DNA of 48,328 nucleotides from Clostridia bacterium (lineage in GTDB: Bacteria; Bacillota; Clostridia; Oscillospirales; Acutalibacteraceae), in NCBI GenBank assembly GCA_017625095.1, contig JAGALQ010000011.1:1-48328 (forward strand), in the 5' to 3' direction. The translations under genes and the position numbers were made by a program. Below the pieces are notes generated by a model, which saw only the letters and a program-made list of their open reading frames with translations, was not told the DNA's origin and made no database searches. Shown piece by piece: positions 24,708 to 32,387 of the stretch (within the stretch, counting starts at the first letter, position 1; every line of letters starts with the position of its first letter).

Positions 24708-25814
24708 TCAGTCCTTTTTAAATCTCATCGGAAGAATAAGGAAGAGGAAATTATCGCCCTGTGTCGGCAGAATAAGAATCGGAGCAGAGCCGCTGTTAAG
24801 CTCAATTTTTACCTCGTCTGCGTCACATACTCTGAGCGCATCGAGAAGAAGCTTGTTATTAAATCCGATTTCAACCTTATTGCCTTCATACTTACAGGGG
24901 AAGCTGTCGTTTGCAGTGCCGAGAGCCGTAACGGAAGAAATTCTTACAATATCGTTATCAAAAATAAATCTTACAGGGCTCTTGAATTTATCTGTAATAA
25001 TAAGACTTGTTCTGTCAATACTTTCAATCATCTCGCGTGTGTTTACAATTGCCGTTGCAGAGCACATCGGAGGTATTGCATTTTTATAATTTAAGAATTC
25101 ACCGTCAAGCAGACGGGAAACAATGCTGTAATTGCCGATTTCAAAAACAATGTGACGCTTACCTATACCGAGAGAGACGGTATCTTCATCATCACCTATG
25201 AGCTTTGTTACTTCGTTAAGTGTCTTTGCAGGCACAACAAAGTTGATTTCATCGCCCATATAATTGATAGCCTCTGTTCTCATTGCAAGACGTGATCCGT
25301 CAACAGCAACAAGACGGATAAGATTCTGATTAATTTCAAACTTTACGCCTGTGTGAACAACCTTGCTGTCATTTACGGAAACGGCAAAGATTGTCTGACG
25401 TACCATATCTTTGAGAAGCTTCTGCTCGACAACTACGGGATAGCCGCCTGTTACAGTCGGAAGCTCGGGAAATTCATTGCCGTCTATACCGATAAGTGAA
25501 TATTCAGCCTCGCCTCCTCTGATTGTTGCAAGGAGTCTCTCATCTGTTTCAATATAAATCTGCTCGCCGGGAATCTTGCGCACGATGTCGCAGAGAATCT
25601 TTGCGTTGAGGATAATTGCACCCTGCTCAATAACACGGCAAGGAATAGAGGTTGTAATGCCTACCTCAAGGTCATAACCTGTGAGAAGAAGCTCGTTACC
25701 TATTGCTTTAATAAGTATACCCTCAATTGCAGGTATTGTTGTTTTGTTTGAAACTGCTCGCTGAACATTTAAACAGGCTTCGCTGAGCACAGCGCTGTCG
25801 CAATAAATTTTCAT
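24708..25814 (-). CDS. dnaN: DNA polymerase III sliding clamp (beta subunit)
   Basis: The ring-shaped processivity clamp for replication and repair. The start ATG at 25812-25814 has GGAGG 9 nt upstream and gives the typical N terminus MKIYCDSAVLSEACLNVQRAVSNKTTIPAIEGILI; further upstream in-frame codons have no family likeness. The 368-residue length is usual. Three clamp domains can be followed, with YDLEVGITT near residue 55, VDGSRLAMR near 175, and the C terminus PILILPTQGDNFLFLILPMRF, where the family normally ends in PMR. The origin-like spacer lies between it and dnaA. Confidence 0.97.
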   Translation of the reverse strand: MKIYCDSAVLSEACLNVQRAVSNKTTIPAIEGILIKAIGNELLLTGYDLEVGITTSIPCRVIEQGAIILNAKILCDIVRKIPGEQIYIETDERLLATIRGGEAEYSLIGIDGNEFPELPTVTGGYPVVVEQKLLKDMVRQTIFAVSVNDSKVVHTGVKFEINQNLIRLVAVDGSRLAMRTEAINYMGDEINFVVPAKTLNEVTKLIGDDEDTVSLGIGKRHIVFEIGNYSIVSRLLDGEFLNYKNAIPPMCSATAIVNTREMIESIDRTSLIITDKFKSPVRFIFDNDIVRISSVTALGTANDSFPCKYEGNKVEIGFNNKLLLDALRVCDADEVKIELNSGSAPILILPTQGDNFLFLILPMRFKKD

Positions 25815-25830
25815 CTTTATCAGCCTCCGG

Positions 25831-26036
25831 AATAAATATAATAAATGATTATTTAGTAGTAGTAGTAGAGCACGTGAAACTTGTGGAAAAACCGCCAAAG
25901 CTTTGACACAGTTGGAAAAACCGTAATTTTTGATTGTGAAAGTTTTATGAAAAGATTTTCACAGCTTTCACGGGGAAAACCAAAATGCGGGTTTTGTGGA
26001 AATCTTGATGTGAAATGTGAAGAAAACTGTGGAAAA
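25831..26036. other. oriC: Probable replication origin (oriC): AT-rich DUE, DnaA-trios, DnaA-box-like sites
   Basis: In the dnaN-dnaA spacer an AT-rich stretch (25831-25854) runs into five TAG trinucleotides (25854-25868), then a 13-bp interval containing CACGTG, then a DnaA-box-like TGTGGAAAA (25882-25890). More box-like sites follow: TGTGGAAAT (25995-26003) and TGTGGAAAA (26028-26036), plus weaker TGTGAAA matches. The order AT-rich, TAG repeats, box, reading 5' to 3', is that of the basal unwinding element known from Bacillus subtilis. All boxes have A at the position where the consensus TGTGGATAA has T. No replication data; assignment is by pattern and location. Confidence 0.75.
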
Positions 26037-26045
26037 CTTTTGCCG

Positions 26046-27350
26046 TCAGTTTGCCTGTACGTTTTTCATTATGTCTGCAATAATTGTCTTGAGAGAATAG
26101 TTGTTTTCTCTGTCTGCAGCAATCTTTTTTGATGCGTACATTACGGATGAATGATCGCTCAGACCGAAAATTTCGGCAACCTTTTTATTGGTGAGCGGTG
26201 TCATCTCACGGATAATGTACATTGCAACGTGACGCGGGAAAACATATTTTGCGTCGTGCTTCTTACTTTTTATATCAGCAACGGTAACACCGTAAGTGCG
26301 GGCAACCTCATCAATAATTTTATCGATAAGTACCGGTGTCGGGTCACCCTCGCTGAATATGTCGCGTATTGCTTTCTGGGCAGTGCCGAGGTTTACACCC
26401 TCGCCAAGCTCGATGAATGCCTTCATCTTTTTAACTGCACCCTCAAGCTGACGGATATTGCTCTTTATTTTTTCTGCAATGAAAAGAACAAGTGAAGACG
26501 GAATCTCGATACCGAGCGATTCAGCCTTGCTGTTGATGATTGCAACTCTTGTTTCAAGGTCAGGCGGCTGAATGTCAGCGATAAGTCCGCTTTCAAATCT
26601 GTTGCGCAGTCTTTCCTCAAGCGTTGCCATCTCTTTAGGCGGACGGTCTGAGGTGAGAACAATCTGACTCTTGGCTTTTACGAGTGTGTCAAAGGTGTGG
26701 AAAAATTCAAGCTCGGTTGAAGTTTTGCCTGCAATGAACTGAACGTCGTCAACAAGAAGTACGTCTGCGTTGCGATATTTATTATGGAATACAGATGTAT
26801 CTTTTTTATTCTGAAGATAATCTATAAGCTCATTCATAAAATCTTCACTGCGAACATATATAATGTATGCATCGGGATTGTTTTTAAGTATCTCGTTGCA
26901 GATTGCGTTGAGAAGATGTGTTTTTCCGAGGCCGGAGTTACCGTGGATAAAAAGAGGATTGTATGTGTTACCCGGATCGGAAGCAACTGCAAGTGAAGCA
27001 GCGTGAGCAAATTTATTTGAATCACCTACAATAAAGTTATCAAAGGTGCATTCGTTGCTGTCGGATGATTTAAACTCTTTCTGAGTTTCGTTCTTTTTTG
27101 GTTTTTCCTGTTTGGGCATTACCGATACCGTTACTTTAAAGCCCATAACCTTTTCGAAGGTTTCTTCAAGCAGAGGTATAAATTTTTCGTTGATAATCTT
27201 GCAGCGGAACGGATCATCCGTCAGCACAACGGAATCGCCGTCGAAATTTTCGAGTGCAAGCTCGTGAAACCAGACTGAATATATAGTTTCGGAACAGTTT
27301 TTCTTCAACTCTGCCTTAACGTTTTCCCATAACTGGTAAACAAGATCCAA
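26046..27350 (-). CDS. dnaA: Chromosomal replication initiator DnaA
   Basis: The AAA+ protein that opens the origin. A TTG start (27348-27350) is chosen: AAGGA lies about 10 nt upstream and the product begins DLVYQLWENVKAEL, the normal domain I opening. The first in-frame ATG (27473) lies on the promoter -10 and cannot be used. The 434-residue length is normal. Walker A is GNSGLGKT, Walker B LLVDDVQF, and the LEERLRNRFESGL region holds the arginine finger. Domain IV ends with FGLSDHSSVMYASKK; most DnaAs have GGRDHTTV, so the Gly-Arg before the Asp-His is replaced. This may relate to the TGTGGAAAA box variant. Confidence 0.97.
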   Translation of the reverse strand: MDLVYQLWENVKAELKKNCSETIYSVWFHELALENFDGDSVVLTDDPFRCKIINEKFIPLLEETFEKVMGFKVTVSVMPKQEKPKKNETQKEFKSSDSNECTFDNFIVGDSNKFAHAASLAVASDPGNTYNPLFIHGNSGLGKTHLLNAICNEILKNNPDAYIIYVRSEDFMNELIDYLQNKKDTSVFHNKYRNADVLLVDDVQFIAGKTSTELEFFHTFDTLVKAKSQIVLTSDRPPKEMATLEERLRNRFESGLIADIQPPDLETRVAIINSKAESLGIEIPSSLVLFIAEKIKSNIRQLEGAVKKMKAFIELGEGVNLGTAQKAIRDIFSEGDPTPVLIDKIIDEVARTYGVTVADIKSKKHDAKYVFPRHVAMYIIREMTPLTNKKVAEIFGLSDHSSVMYASKKIAADRENNYSLKTIIADIMKNVQAN

Positions 27351-27463
27351 ATTGTCCACTTCCTTTCTTTTATTATTTTTGATTTTACTATAAGTGCTGC
27401 GGTAACCGCAGTTGAGATAGTAGTCGTTATAAGGTATGTTACTGCATCCGTACAGACCATAAG

Positions 27464-27492
27464 AGTATAGCATATTTTGCGCTCCTTTTCAA
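27464..27492 (-). promoter_or_regulatory. dnaA promoter
   Basis: On the minus strand TTGAAA (27487-27492), 17-bp spacer, TATACT (27464-27469); predicted leader about 107 nt to the TTG start. Confidence 0.75.
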
Positions 27493-27768
27493 CTTTTGAA
27501 ATATCGGAGAATTTTGAACAACATCTTGATTGAATGTGAAAAAGTCCTCCTATAAGTAGTGCAAAATACCCGTTTTTTCAATGCAAACAGTAGATATTCG
27601 GCGCAAACTTTTACAAAAAATTCAAAAAAATTATTGTAGGAAAAATCACCTGAAATTTGTTTGTTTTTAACGAAAATTGATATTTGGCGAAAAATAATGA
27701 ATTTTTTTCTTGACAAAAAAACAGAGAATAAGCAAAAAGGAAATTTCGAAAAAATAGCCAAAAAACAC
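27493..27768. other. AT-rich divergent spacer upstream of dnaA
   Basis: Very AT-rich DNA with many A and T runs between the divergent dnaA and rpsF promoters. I found no consensus DnaA box and no gene here. It could add to origin melting or simply be promoter DNA. Confidence 0.5.
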
Positions 27769-27797
27769 TTGACACTTTTGGGCAATTCTGCTATAAT
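27769..27797 (+). promoter_or_regulatory. rpsF-ssb-rpsR promoter
   Basis: TTGACA (27769-27774), exactly 17 bp, TATAAT (27792-27797): a perfect consensus sigma-A promoter. The leader of about 78 nt includes a CCGC/GCGG hairpin (27808-27822 region), a possible place for S6/S18 feedback, which I cannot verify. Confidence 0.88.
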
Positions 27798-27881
27798 CCG
27801 ATGTTGCCGCACTATGTAAGCGGTAAATCCTTGCTTCAGGTATGTAATCTGAGGCCAAAGACCATAAGGAGGTGCAAAACA

Positions 27882-28169
27882 ATGTCAGCAAGCTACAATT
27901 ACGAGATCATGATGGTTTTCTCAGTCGCTAACGGCGAAGAGGGTGCAAACGCACTTCTCGAGAAATTCAAGGGTATGATCGAGGCAAACGGCACTGTCGA
28001 CAATGTTGATGTATGGGGTAAGCGTAAGCTCGAATATGCAATCAACGACGAGGCAGAGGGCTTCTACGTAGTTCTCAACTACCAGAGTGCTCCCGAGTTC
28101 CAGGCAGAGCTTGACCGTGTACTTAAGATCACTGAAGGTGTTCTTCGTACAATGATCATCCGCAAGTAA
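27882..28169 (+). CDS. rpsF: 30S ribosomal protein S6
   Basis: A small-subunit protein of the central domain that pairs with S18. The ATG at 27882 follows AAGGAGGTG by 6-8 nt and gives MSASYNYEIMMVFSVANGEEGANALLEKFKG; the 95-residue length is typical. The VDNVDVWGKRKLEYAINDEAEGFYVVLNYQ stretch is the S6 core. It heads the conserved rpsF-ssb-rpsR operon with 20 and 25 bp spacers. Confidence 0.97.
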   Translation: MSASYNYEIMMVFSVANGEEGANALLEKFKGMIEANGTVDNVDVWGKRKLEYAINDEAEGFYVVLNYQSAPEFQAELDRVLKITEGVLRTMIIRK

Positions 28170-28189
28170 TAATAAGGAGGAAAACCGCA

Positions 28190-28648
28190 ATGCTCAACTG
28201 CGCAGTTTTAATGGGTCGCCTTGTTGCCGATCCTGAACTCCGTACTACTACTTCAGGAATTTCAGTTACCTCTTTCCGTATTGCTGTTGAGCGCAGCTTC
28301 GTCCGTCAGGGCGAGGAGCGTCAGGCAGATTTCATTGACATCGTTGCATGGAGACAGACAGCTGAATTTGTCAGCCGCTATTTCCGCAAGGGTTCAATGA
28401 TTGCCGTTCAGGGTTCAATCCAGACACGCAACTACGAGGACAAGCAGGGTAACAAGCGCACAGCTGTTGAGGTTGTTGCAGATAACGTAAGTTTCTGCGG
28501 CTCCAAGGCAGAAAGCGGCACATCGGGCGGCAGCCGCCCCTACGAGAACGCAGCTCCCGTTGCAGCAGCTCCCGCTGCTTCATTCGCTTCGGGCAGCATG
28601 GGTGACTTTGAATCCATTGAGGATGACGATGATTCACTTCCGTTCTAA
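28190..28648 (+). CDS. ssb: Single-stranded DNA-binding protein
   Basis: It coats single-stranded DNA in replication and repair. The OB-fold domain covers about residues 1-105 (MLNCAVLMGRLVADPELR, then FIDIVAWRQTAEFVSRYFRKGSMIAVQGSIQTR). A Gly/Ala/Ser/Pro linker follows, then the acidic tip DDDDSLPF that docks replication partners. AAGGAGG precedes the ATG. Length 152 residues, as in other Firmicutes. Confidence 0.98.
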   Translation: MLNCAVLMGRLVADPELRTTTSGISVTSFRIAVERSFVRQGEERQADFIDIVAWRQTAEFVSRYFRKGSMIAVQGSIQTRNYEDKQGNKRTAVEVVADNVSFCGSKAESGTSGGSRPYENAAPVAAAPAASFASGSMGDFESIEDDDDSLPF

Positions 28649-28673
28649 GAATCTATAAGGAGGAAATAACATC

Positions 28674-28919
28674 ATGGCATACGAGAGAAATAACGGACGT
28701 CCCAACAGAAAAGGCCGCAGAAAAGTCTGCACATTCTGTGTTGATAAGGTTGATTACATCGACTATAAGGACGTTAACAAGCTTCGCAAGTTCACATCGG
28801 AGAGATCAAAGATCCTTCCCCGTCGTGTAACAGGCACATGCGCAAAGCACCAGAGAGAGCTTACAACAGCTATCAAGCGTGCACGCTACGTCGCTCTTCT
28901 TCCCTACACAAGCGACTGA
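28674..28919 (+). CDS. rpsR: 30S ribosomal protein S18
   Basis: It binds with S6 to the platform of the small subunit. The 81-residue protein has the family core [50 protein letters not shown]. It keeps cysteines in CTFC and GTC, a zinc-type (C+) S18 pattern missing just one ligand, or using Asp or His instead. AAGGAGG precedes the ATG. Last gene of the operon. Confidence 0.97.
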   Translation: MAYERNNGRPNRKGRRKVCTFCVDKVDYIDYKDVNKLRKFTSERSKILPRRVTGTCAKHQRELTTAIKRARYVALLPYTSD

Positions 28920-28939
28920 TAAAAATAACATTGTTTTTT

Positions 28940-28973
28940 ACCTGCAGCTCAGCAATGGGTTGCAGGTTTTTTT
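28940..28973 (+). terminator. Terminator of rpsF-ssb-rpsR
   Basis: ACCTGCA pairs with TGCAGGT around a partly structured interior, followed by TTTTTTTA; 20 bp past rpsR. Confidence 0.9.
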
Positions 28974-28975
28974 AT

Positions 28976-29055
28976 GAATTGACTTGTCAATTCAAATCAT
29001 GTTGCTGCAGCAACAAATCATGCGTTGAGCAAATCATAGCGATAAGCCAAATCAT
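28976..29055. repeat. Mini-palindrome array punctuated by AAATCAT
   Basis: Four copies of AAATCAT (28994-29000, 29015-29021, 29031-29037, 29049-29055) separate different short segments. The first two are perfect palindromes: GAATTGAC-TT-GTCAATTC (28976-28993) and GTTGCTGCAGCAAC (29001-29014). The third and fourth (GCGTTGAGC, AGCGATAAGCC) are weaker. The layout matches the ATATCG array at 32414-32567 but with another separator word. Confidence 0.6.
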
Positions 29056-29123
29056 CATTTATAAGAATTATGTCATTTTTCAGCCTCTCTCATCAGAGGA
29101 AGCTTTTATATCACATTAAATAG

Positions 29124-29233
29124 TGTCATTCTGAGCGACAGCGAAGAATCTAAAAGTACAAAAAGCATAAGAACTTTCATCGGGGAAAATTTTCGGACGA
29201 CCAATGGTCGCCCCTACGCCGTTCAGGATGACA
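29124..29233 (+). repeat. TGTCATTCTGAG...CAGGATGACA repeat, long copy 1
   Basis: A 110-bp element nearly identical to the copy at 29435-29544. Compared with the 83-bp copy at 23526, it contains an inner segment with GACCAATGGTC and CGCCCCTACG, itself palindromic. No coding potential. Confidence 0.8.
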
Positions 29234-29239
29234 TTATAA

Positions 29240-29288
29240 AACCTCCTTTTCAAAGGAGGTGGCGCGGCGAAGCCGTGACGGAGGATTG
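29240..29288 (+). repeat. CCTCCTTTT...GACGGAGGATTG repeat, copy 1
   Basis: CCTCCTTTT-CAAAGGAGG hairpin, then GGCGCGGCGAAGCCG and TGACGGAGGATTG. An inverted copy is at 43609-43659. Followed by GCGGCAAAAGCCGC and GGGCGGCAATCTGCCGCCC palindromes up to 29337. Confidence 0.75.
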
Positions 29289-29377
29289 AAAAAAATATGC
29301 GGCAAAAGCCGCAGTAGGGGCGGCAATCTGCCGCCCGTTTTATAAAAAATCGGTCAGCCTGCTCAGTTCAAAGTCAC

Positions 29378-29424
29378 AACATTTTTCATTTGTTGATAGA
29401 TGTTGTTTTTACGTTTTTAACCTC
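29378..29424 (+). repeat. TGTTGTTTTTACGTTTTTAA repeat segment, copy 1
   Basis: This stretch is homologous, in inverted orientation, to 43504-43545; both have the shared core named here and a similar TTTGTTG/TTCGTTG flank. It joins the two repeats around it, so the whole cluster is a composite. Confidence 0.6.
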
Positions 29425-29434
29425 ACTAAAATAG

Positions 29435-29544
29435 TGTCATTCTGAGCGACAGCGAAGAATCTTAAAGTACAAAAAAGCATAAGAACTTTCATAGGGGAAA
29501 TTTTTCGGATGACCAATGGTCGCCCCTACGCCGTTCAGGATGAC
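29435..29544 (+). repeat. TGTCATTCTGAG...CAGGATGACA repeat, long copy 2
   Basis: Near-identical to 29124-29233. It runs without a gap into GGAGGATTG, the tail of the other family, forming a chimeric junction at TGACGGAGG. The remaining spacer (29556-29707) is AT-rich with two small hairpins (CACGG/CCGTG; AACAGCAA/TTGCTGTT) and no gene. Confidence 0.8.
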
Positions 29545-29707
29545 GGAGGATTGAATTTTACATCAATTTGCCTTTACAACGTCTGTTATTTTTTTTACAC
29601 GGCAAAAAAACCGTGAAAAAAATTCAGCAATCAAAAACATCATTTTTATTGCGTGAAAAAAGTGAAAAAAACAGCAATATTTTGCTGTTTATATTAACTG
29701 ACATACA

Positions 29708-29736
29708 TTGACAACTAAAACATATAATGCTATACT
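29708..29736 (+). promoter_or_regulatory. Promoter of the lipoprotein-mre gene run
   Basis: TTGACA (29708-29713), 17-bp spacer, TATACT (29731-29736), 48 bp upstream of the lipoprotein ATG. Confidence 0.8.
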
Positions 29737-29783
29737 TTTATCTGTATGAATATAAATATTAAAAAAAGAAAGGAAAATTTACT

Positions 29784-30479
29784 ATGAAAAAGAATTATTT
29801 TAAAATGCTCGCAATTGTCCTTTGTTTTGTGTCAATAATTACAGTGTTTGCAGCTTGCAAAAAAGAGGATGAAAACACACTTCTTTATGAGGACGGCGGC
29901 AAGGTTTATTACCGCAAAGAAGCCGGTGACGATGCTTACGAGCTTGTAACAGATGCAAACGGTGTTACCGTTGTTGACGAAAAGGGAAATATGCTCTGGA
30001 AGGTTACCGATGCAAACGGTGTAGAGGGCACTCACCCCGTTTCTTTCCCCTACTATATCCAGGACGGCAAGACAATTGAATGTCAGCAGTTTACAATCAA
30101 GTGCCCCAAGGGTTGGGAAAATATCGGCAACTTCAAGATTATGCTCAAAAACGTTGACAAGGGTCTTCAGATTGACTACTCATACCTTCAGCCCGATGCT
30201 GAAGAAGGTGAGGCTAAGATAACTGTTGACGGTGAGCTTGAAAAGCTTGAAACTCTCTTCGGCTCATCCTCGGTTACACGCACAAAGACTCAGGTCGGCG
30301 GACGTGATGCAGAGCTTCTTACTGTAAATATGCTTGGTGATGCACCCGCATATATGGAGGTATACTGTGTAGAAGTAGGCGACGGCCTTATGACCTTCAA
30401 CTGCACATATACAGATCCTGCAGACAAGGGCACCTTTGATTTCAAGGCAATCCTCGACACAATCGAATACAGAATATAA
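29784..30479 (+). CDS. Predicted lipoprotein of unknown function, 231 aa
   Basis: I do not recognise a family. Residues 1-24 are a lipoprotein signal (KKNYFK, hydrophobic core, lipobox VFAAC with Cys24 as the lipid anchor). The rest is a soluble domain with a repeated VTDANGV motif (about 56-62 and 76-82), CPKGWENIGNF near 110 and a Cys pair in VYCVEV...FNCTY near 197-210. AAAGGA precedes the ATG. It has its own promoter and only 27 bp separate it from mreB, so it probably is transcribed with the cell-shape genes; a role at the wall is inference from that alone. Confidence 0.7.
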   Translation: MKKNYFKMLAIVLCFVSIITVFAACKKEDENTLLYEDGGKVYYRKEAGDDAYELVTDANGVTVVDEKGNMLWKVTDANGVEGTHPVSFPYYIQDGKTIECQQFTIKCPKGWENIGNFKIMLKNVDKGLQIDYSYLQPDAEEGEAKITVDGELEKLETLFGSSSVTRTKTQVGGRDAELLTVNMLGDAPAYMEVYCVEVGDGLMTFNCTYTDPADKGTFDFKAILDTIEYRI

Positions 30480-30506
30480 AGGAATATCGGAAGGAGAAAA
30501 AGAAAT

Positions 30507-31526
30507 ATGCTTTTTTCACAGGATATCGGAATTGATCTCGGTACCGCCAATACGCTTGTATTTGTAAAAGGCAAGGGCATTGTTATCAGAGAGCCGAGCG
30601 TTGTTGCTGTTGACGTGCGTACTCAGCCGCCCAAGGTTGTTGCCGTCGGTGCAGAGGCAAAGGAAATGATCGGTCGTACACCCGGATCAATAACTGCAGT
30701 TCGTCCTCTTAAGGATGGCGTTATTGCAGACTTTGACGTTACCGCAGATATGCTCAAGGCTTTTATCAAACGTGCAATCAGCGGTTCACCCTTCAACAGG
30801 GCAAGAGTTATGATCTGTATTCCCTCGGGCGTTACAGAGGTTGAGCGCAGAGCCGTTCACGATGCTGCACGTTCCGCAGGTGCAAAATACGTTTCACTTA
30901 TCGAAGAGCCTATGGCAGCCGCAATCGGCGCAGGTCTCCCCGTAAGTGAGGCAACAGGCAGCATGGTTGTCGATATCGGCGGCGGTACTGCAGAGGTTGC
31001 CGTTCTTTCACTCGGTGATATCGTTACTTCCCGCTCTGCAAGAGTTGCAGGCGACGATTTTGACGAGGCAATAATCGCCTATATCAAAAAGAAATATAAT
31101 CTGCTTGTCGGTGAGCGTACGGCAGAAGACATCAAAATCCGCATCGGCTCAGCTTATGCCTATGAGGGTGAAGGCGCAATGAACGTCAAGGGCCGTAACC
31201 TTATGGACGGTCTGCCCAAGAACGTTGAGGTCACTTCAGAGGAAATCCGTGAGGCTCTGGCTGATCCCGTCAGCATGATTATCGATGCAATCCGTTCAAC
31301 TCTCGAAAAGACTCCGCCCGAGCTTGCAGCCGATATTATCGACCACGGCATTATGCTCACAGGCGGCGGTGCACTTCTCAGAGGTCTTGATAAGCTTATC
31401 GAGATTGAAACAAAAATGCCCGTTCACGTTGCACAGAATCCGCTTGACTGCGTTGTAGACGGCACAGGTCTCTGCCTTGAGAACGATGCCCTCGGCACAC
31501 TCAGCGGACAGAAGAAAAAGAGGTAA
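30507..31526 (+). CDS. mreB: Rod shape-determining actin homologue MreB
   Basis: The bacterial actin that moves along the membrane and directs wall elongation. The nucleotide-binding motifs are clear: [19 protein letters not shown] (phosphate 1) at the N terminus, [18 protein letters not shown] (phosphate 2, about 155) and [16 protein letters not shown] (adenosine, about 283). Length 339 residues. AAGGAG precedes the ATG. The MreB start [12 protein letters not shown] lacks a long amphipathic extension, normal for Firmicutes. mreC follows after 6 bp. Confidence 0.97.
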   Translation: MLFSQDIGIDLGTANTLVFVKGKGIVIREPSVVAVDVRTQPPKVVAVGAEAKEMIGRTPGSITAVRPLKDGVIADFDVTADMLKAFIKRAISGSPFNRARVMICIPSGVTEVERRAVHDAARSAGAKYVSLIEEPMAAAIGAGLPVSEATGSMVVDIGGGTAEVAVLSLGDIVTSRSARVAGDDFDEAIIAYIKKKYNLLVGERTAEDIKIRIGSAYAYEGEGAMNVKGRNLMDGLPKNVEVTSEEIREALADPVSMIIDAIRSTLEKTPPELAADIIDHGIMLTGGGALLRGLDKLIEIETKMPVHVAQNPLDCVVDGTGLCLENDALGTLSGQKKKR

Positions 31527-31532
31527 TCCGTA

Positions 31533-32387
31533 ATGCGCAGCTTTTTCAAAAGCGCTCGCTTTAAAGGATTTGTCGGCGTGTTTGCAGTTTTGCTTCTCGG
31601 TATAGTTTTTGCTGCGGCAACCGAAAGCGGTTCAACTCCCGCTTCAACCGTTCTGGGCACAATTTTTTCTCCGCTCCAGAGAGTATCTGCCGCAATATCG
31701 GACAGTGTGGATGATTTTTCAATCTACTTCCGTTCTGCCCACAGCTATTCCGAGCGTGTCAAAGAGCTTGAATCCGAGCTTGCTGACAGCCGCGCACAGA
31801 TGGTTGACTACGAAAAGACAAAACAGCAGCTTGATCTGTATGCTGAATTCCTTGAGCTTAAAAAAGAAAATGAAGATTATAAATTTGCCAGCGCTTCCGT
31901 AATCGGTATGGATAATACGGATGCGTTTGGTACCTTTACGCTCAATAAGGGTGAGCTCGACGGAATCCGTGTAAATAATCCCGTTATCTACGGAAAATAT
32001 CTTGTCGGCGTGGTGGTTAAAACTGCGCCGACTTATTGCGTTGTAAACACGGTTCTCAACCCGTCTGTCAATGTCAGCGCTTACGAGGTACGCACCCGTG
32101 AATCAAGCTACGTTACAACAAACATCGAGCTTTCAAAGAAAGGCTTCTGCAGCCTTTCGGGTCTTGAGCGTTCAACTTCAATTGCCCCCGGTGGAATTGT
32201 CTGCACGTCGGGCAGAGGCGGTATTTACCCTGCCGATCTGATTATCGGCACAGTCGAAGAAATCAAAAACGATACAACAAATATTTCGTCTTATGCGGTT
32301 GTAAAAACTCAGGTTGATTTTTCTCAGCTGCGCGACGTGTTTATTATTACTCAGTTCAGAGGTATGGGCGTCGGGGATACCAATTGA
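31533..32387 (+). CDS. mreC: Rod shape-determining protein MreC
   Basis: A membrane-anchored scaffold linking MreB to the wall enzymes. Residues 8-28 form one transmembrane segment; a coiled coil follows (about 65-115, ERVKELESELADSRAQMVDYEKTKQQL), then the paired beta-barrel domain with VIGMDNTDAFGTFTLNKGELDGIRVNNPVIYGKYLVGVV (the family V-I...G..LN.G..DG pattern). Length 284 residues. The ribosome binding site lies in the end of mreB. The stop codon TGA is inside a 12-bp perfect hairpin stem. Confidence 0.94.
   Translation: MRSFFKSARFKGFVGVFAVLLLGIVFAAATESGSTPASTVLGTIFSPLQRVSAAISDSVDDFSIYFRSAHSYSERVKELESELADSRAQMVDYEKTKQQLDLYAEFLELKKENEDYKFASASVIGMDNTDAFGTFTLNKGELDGIRVNNPVIYGKYLVGVVVKTAPTYCVVNTVLNPSVNVSAYEVRTRESSYVTTNIELSKKGFCSLSGLERSTSIAPGGIVCTSGRGGIYPADLIIGTVEEIKNDTTNISSYAVVKTQVDFSQLRDVFIITQFRGMGVGDTN

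Noticed and set aside
25866-25881. parS half-site at CACGTGAAAC beside the origin
   Set aside because: Only the right half matches the palindrome. It is kept as part of the interval between the TAG repeats and the DnaA box, not called as parS.
27351-27473. DnaA starting at the ATG at 27473
   Set aside because: That ATG overlaps the predicted -10 element; domain I similarity begins only after the TTG at 27350.
27489-27812. Small protein gene upstream of dnaA on the minus strand
   Set aside because: It lies over the AT-rich divergent promoter region, has low-complexity Phe/Lys-rich text and no ribosome binding site.
28976-29055. CRISPR array
   Set aside because: The repeated word is only 7 bp and the intervals are short palindromes, not unique spacers of 30 bp or so; no cas genes are in the window.
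28920-29783. tRNA gene or functional gene in the rpsR-lipoprotein spacer
   Set aside because: No cloverleaf or credible reading frame was found; the stretch is explained by repeats and AT-rich DNA.
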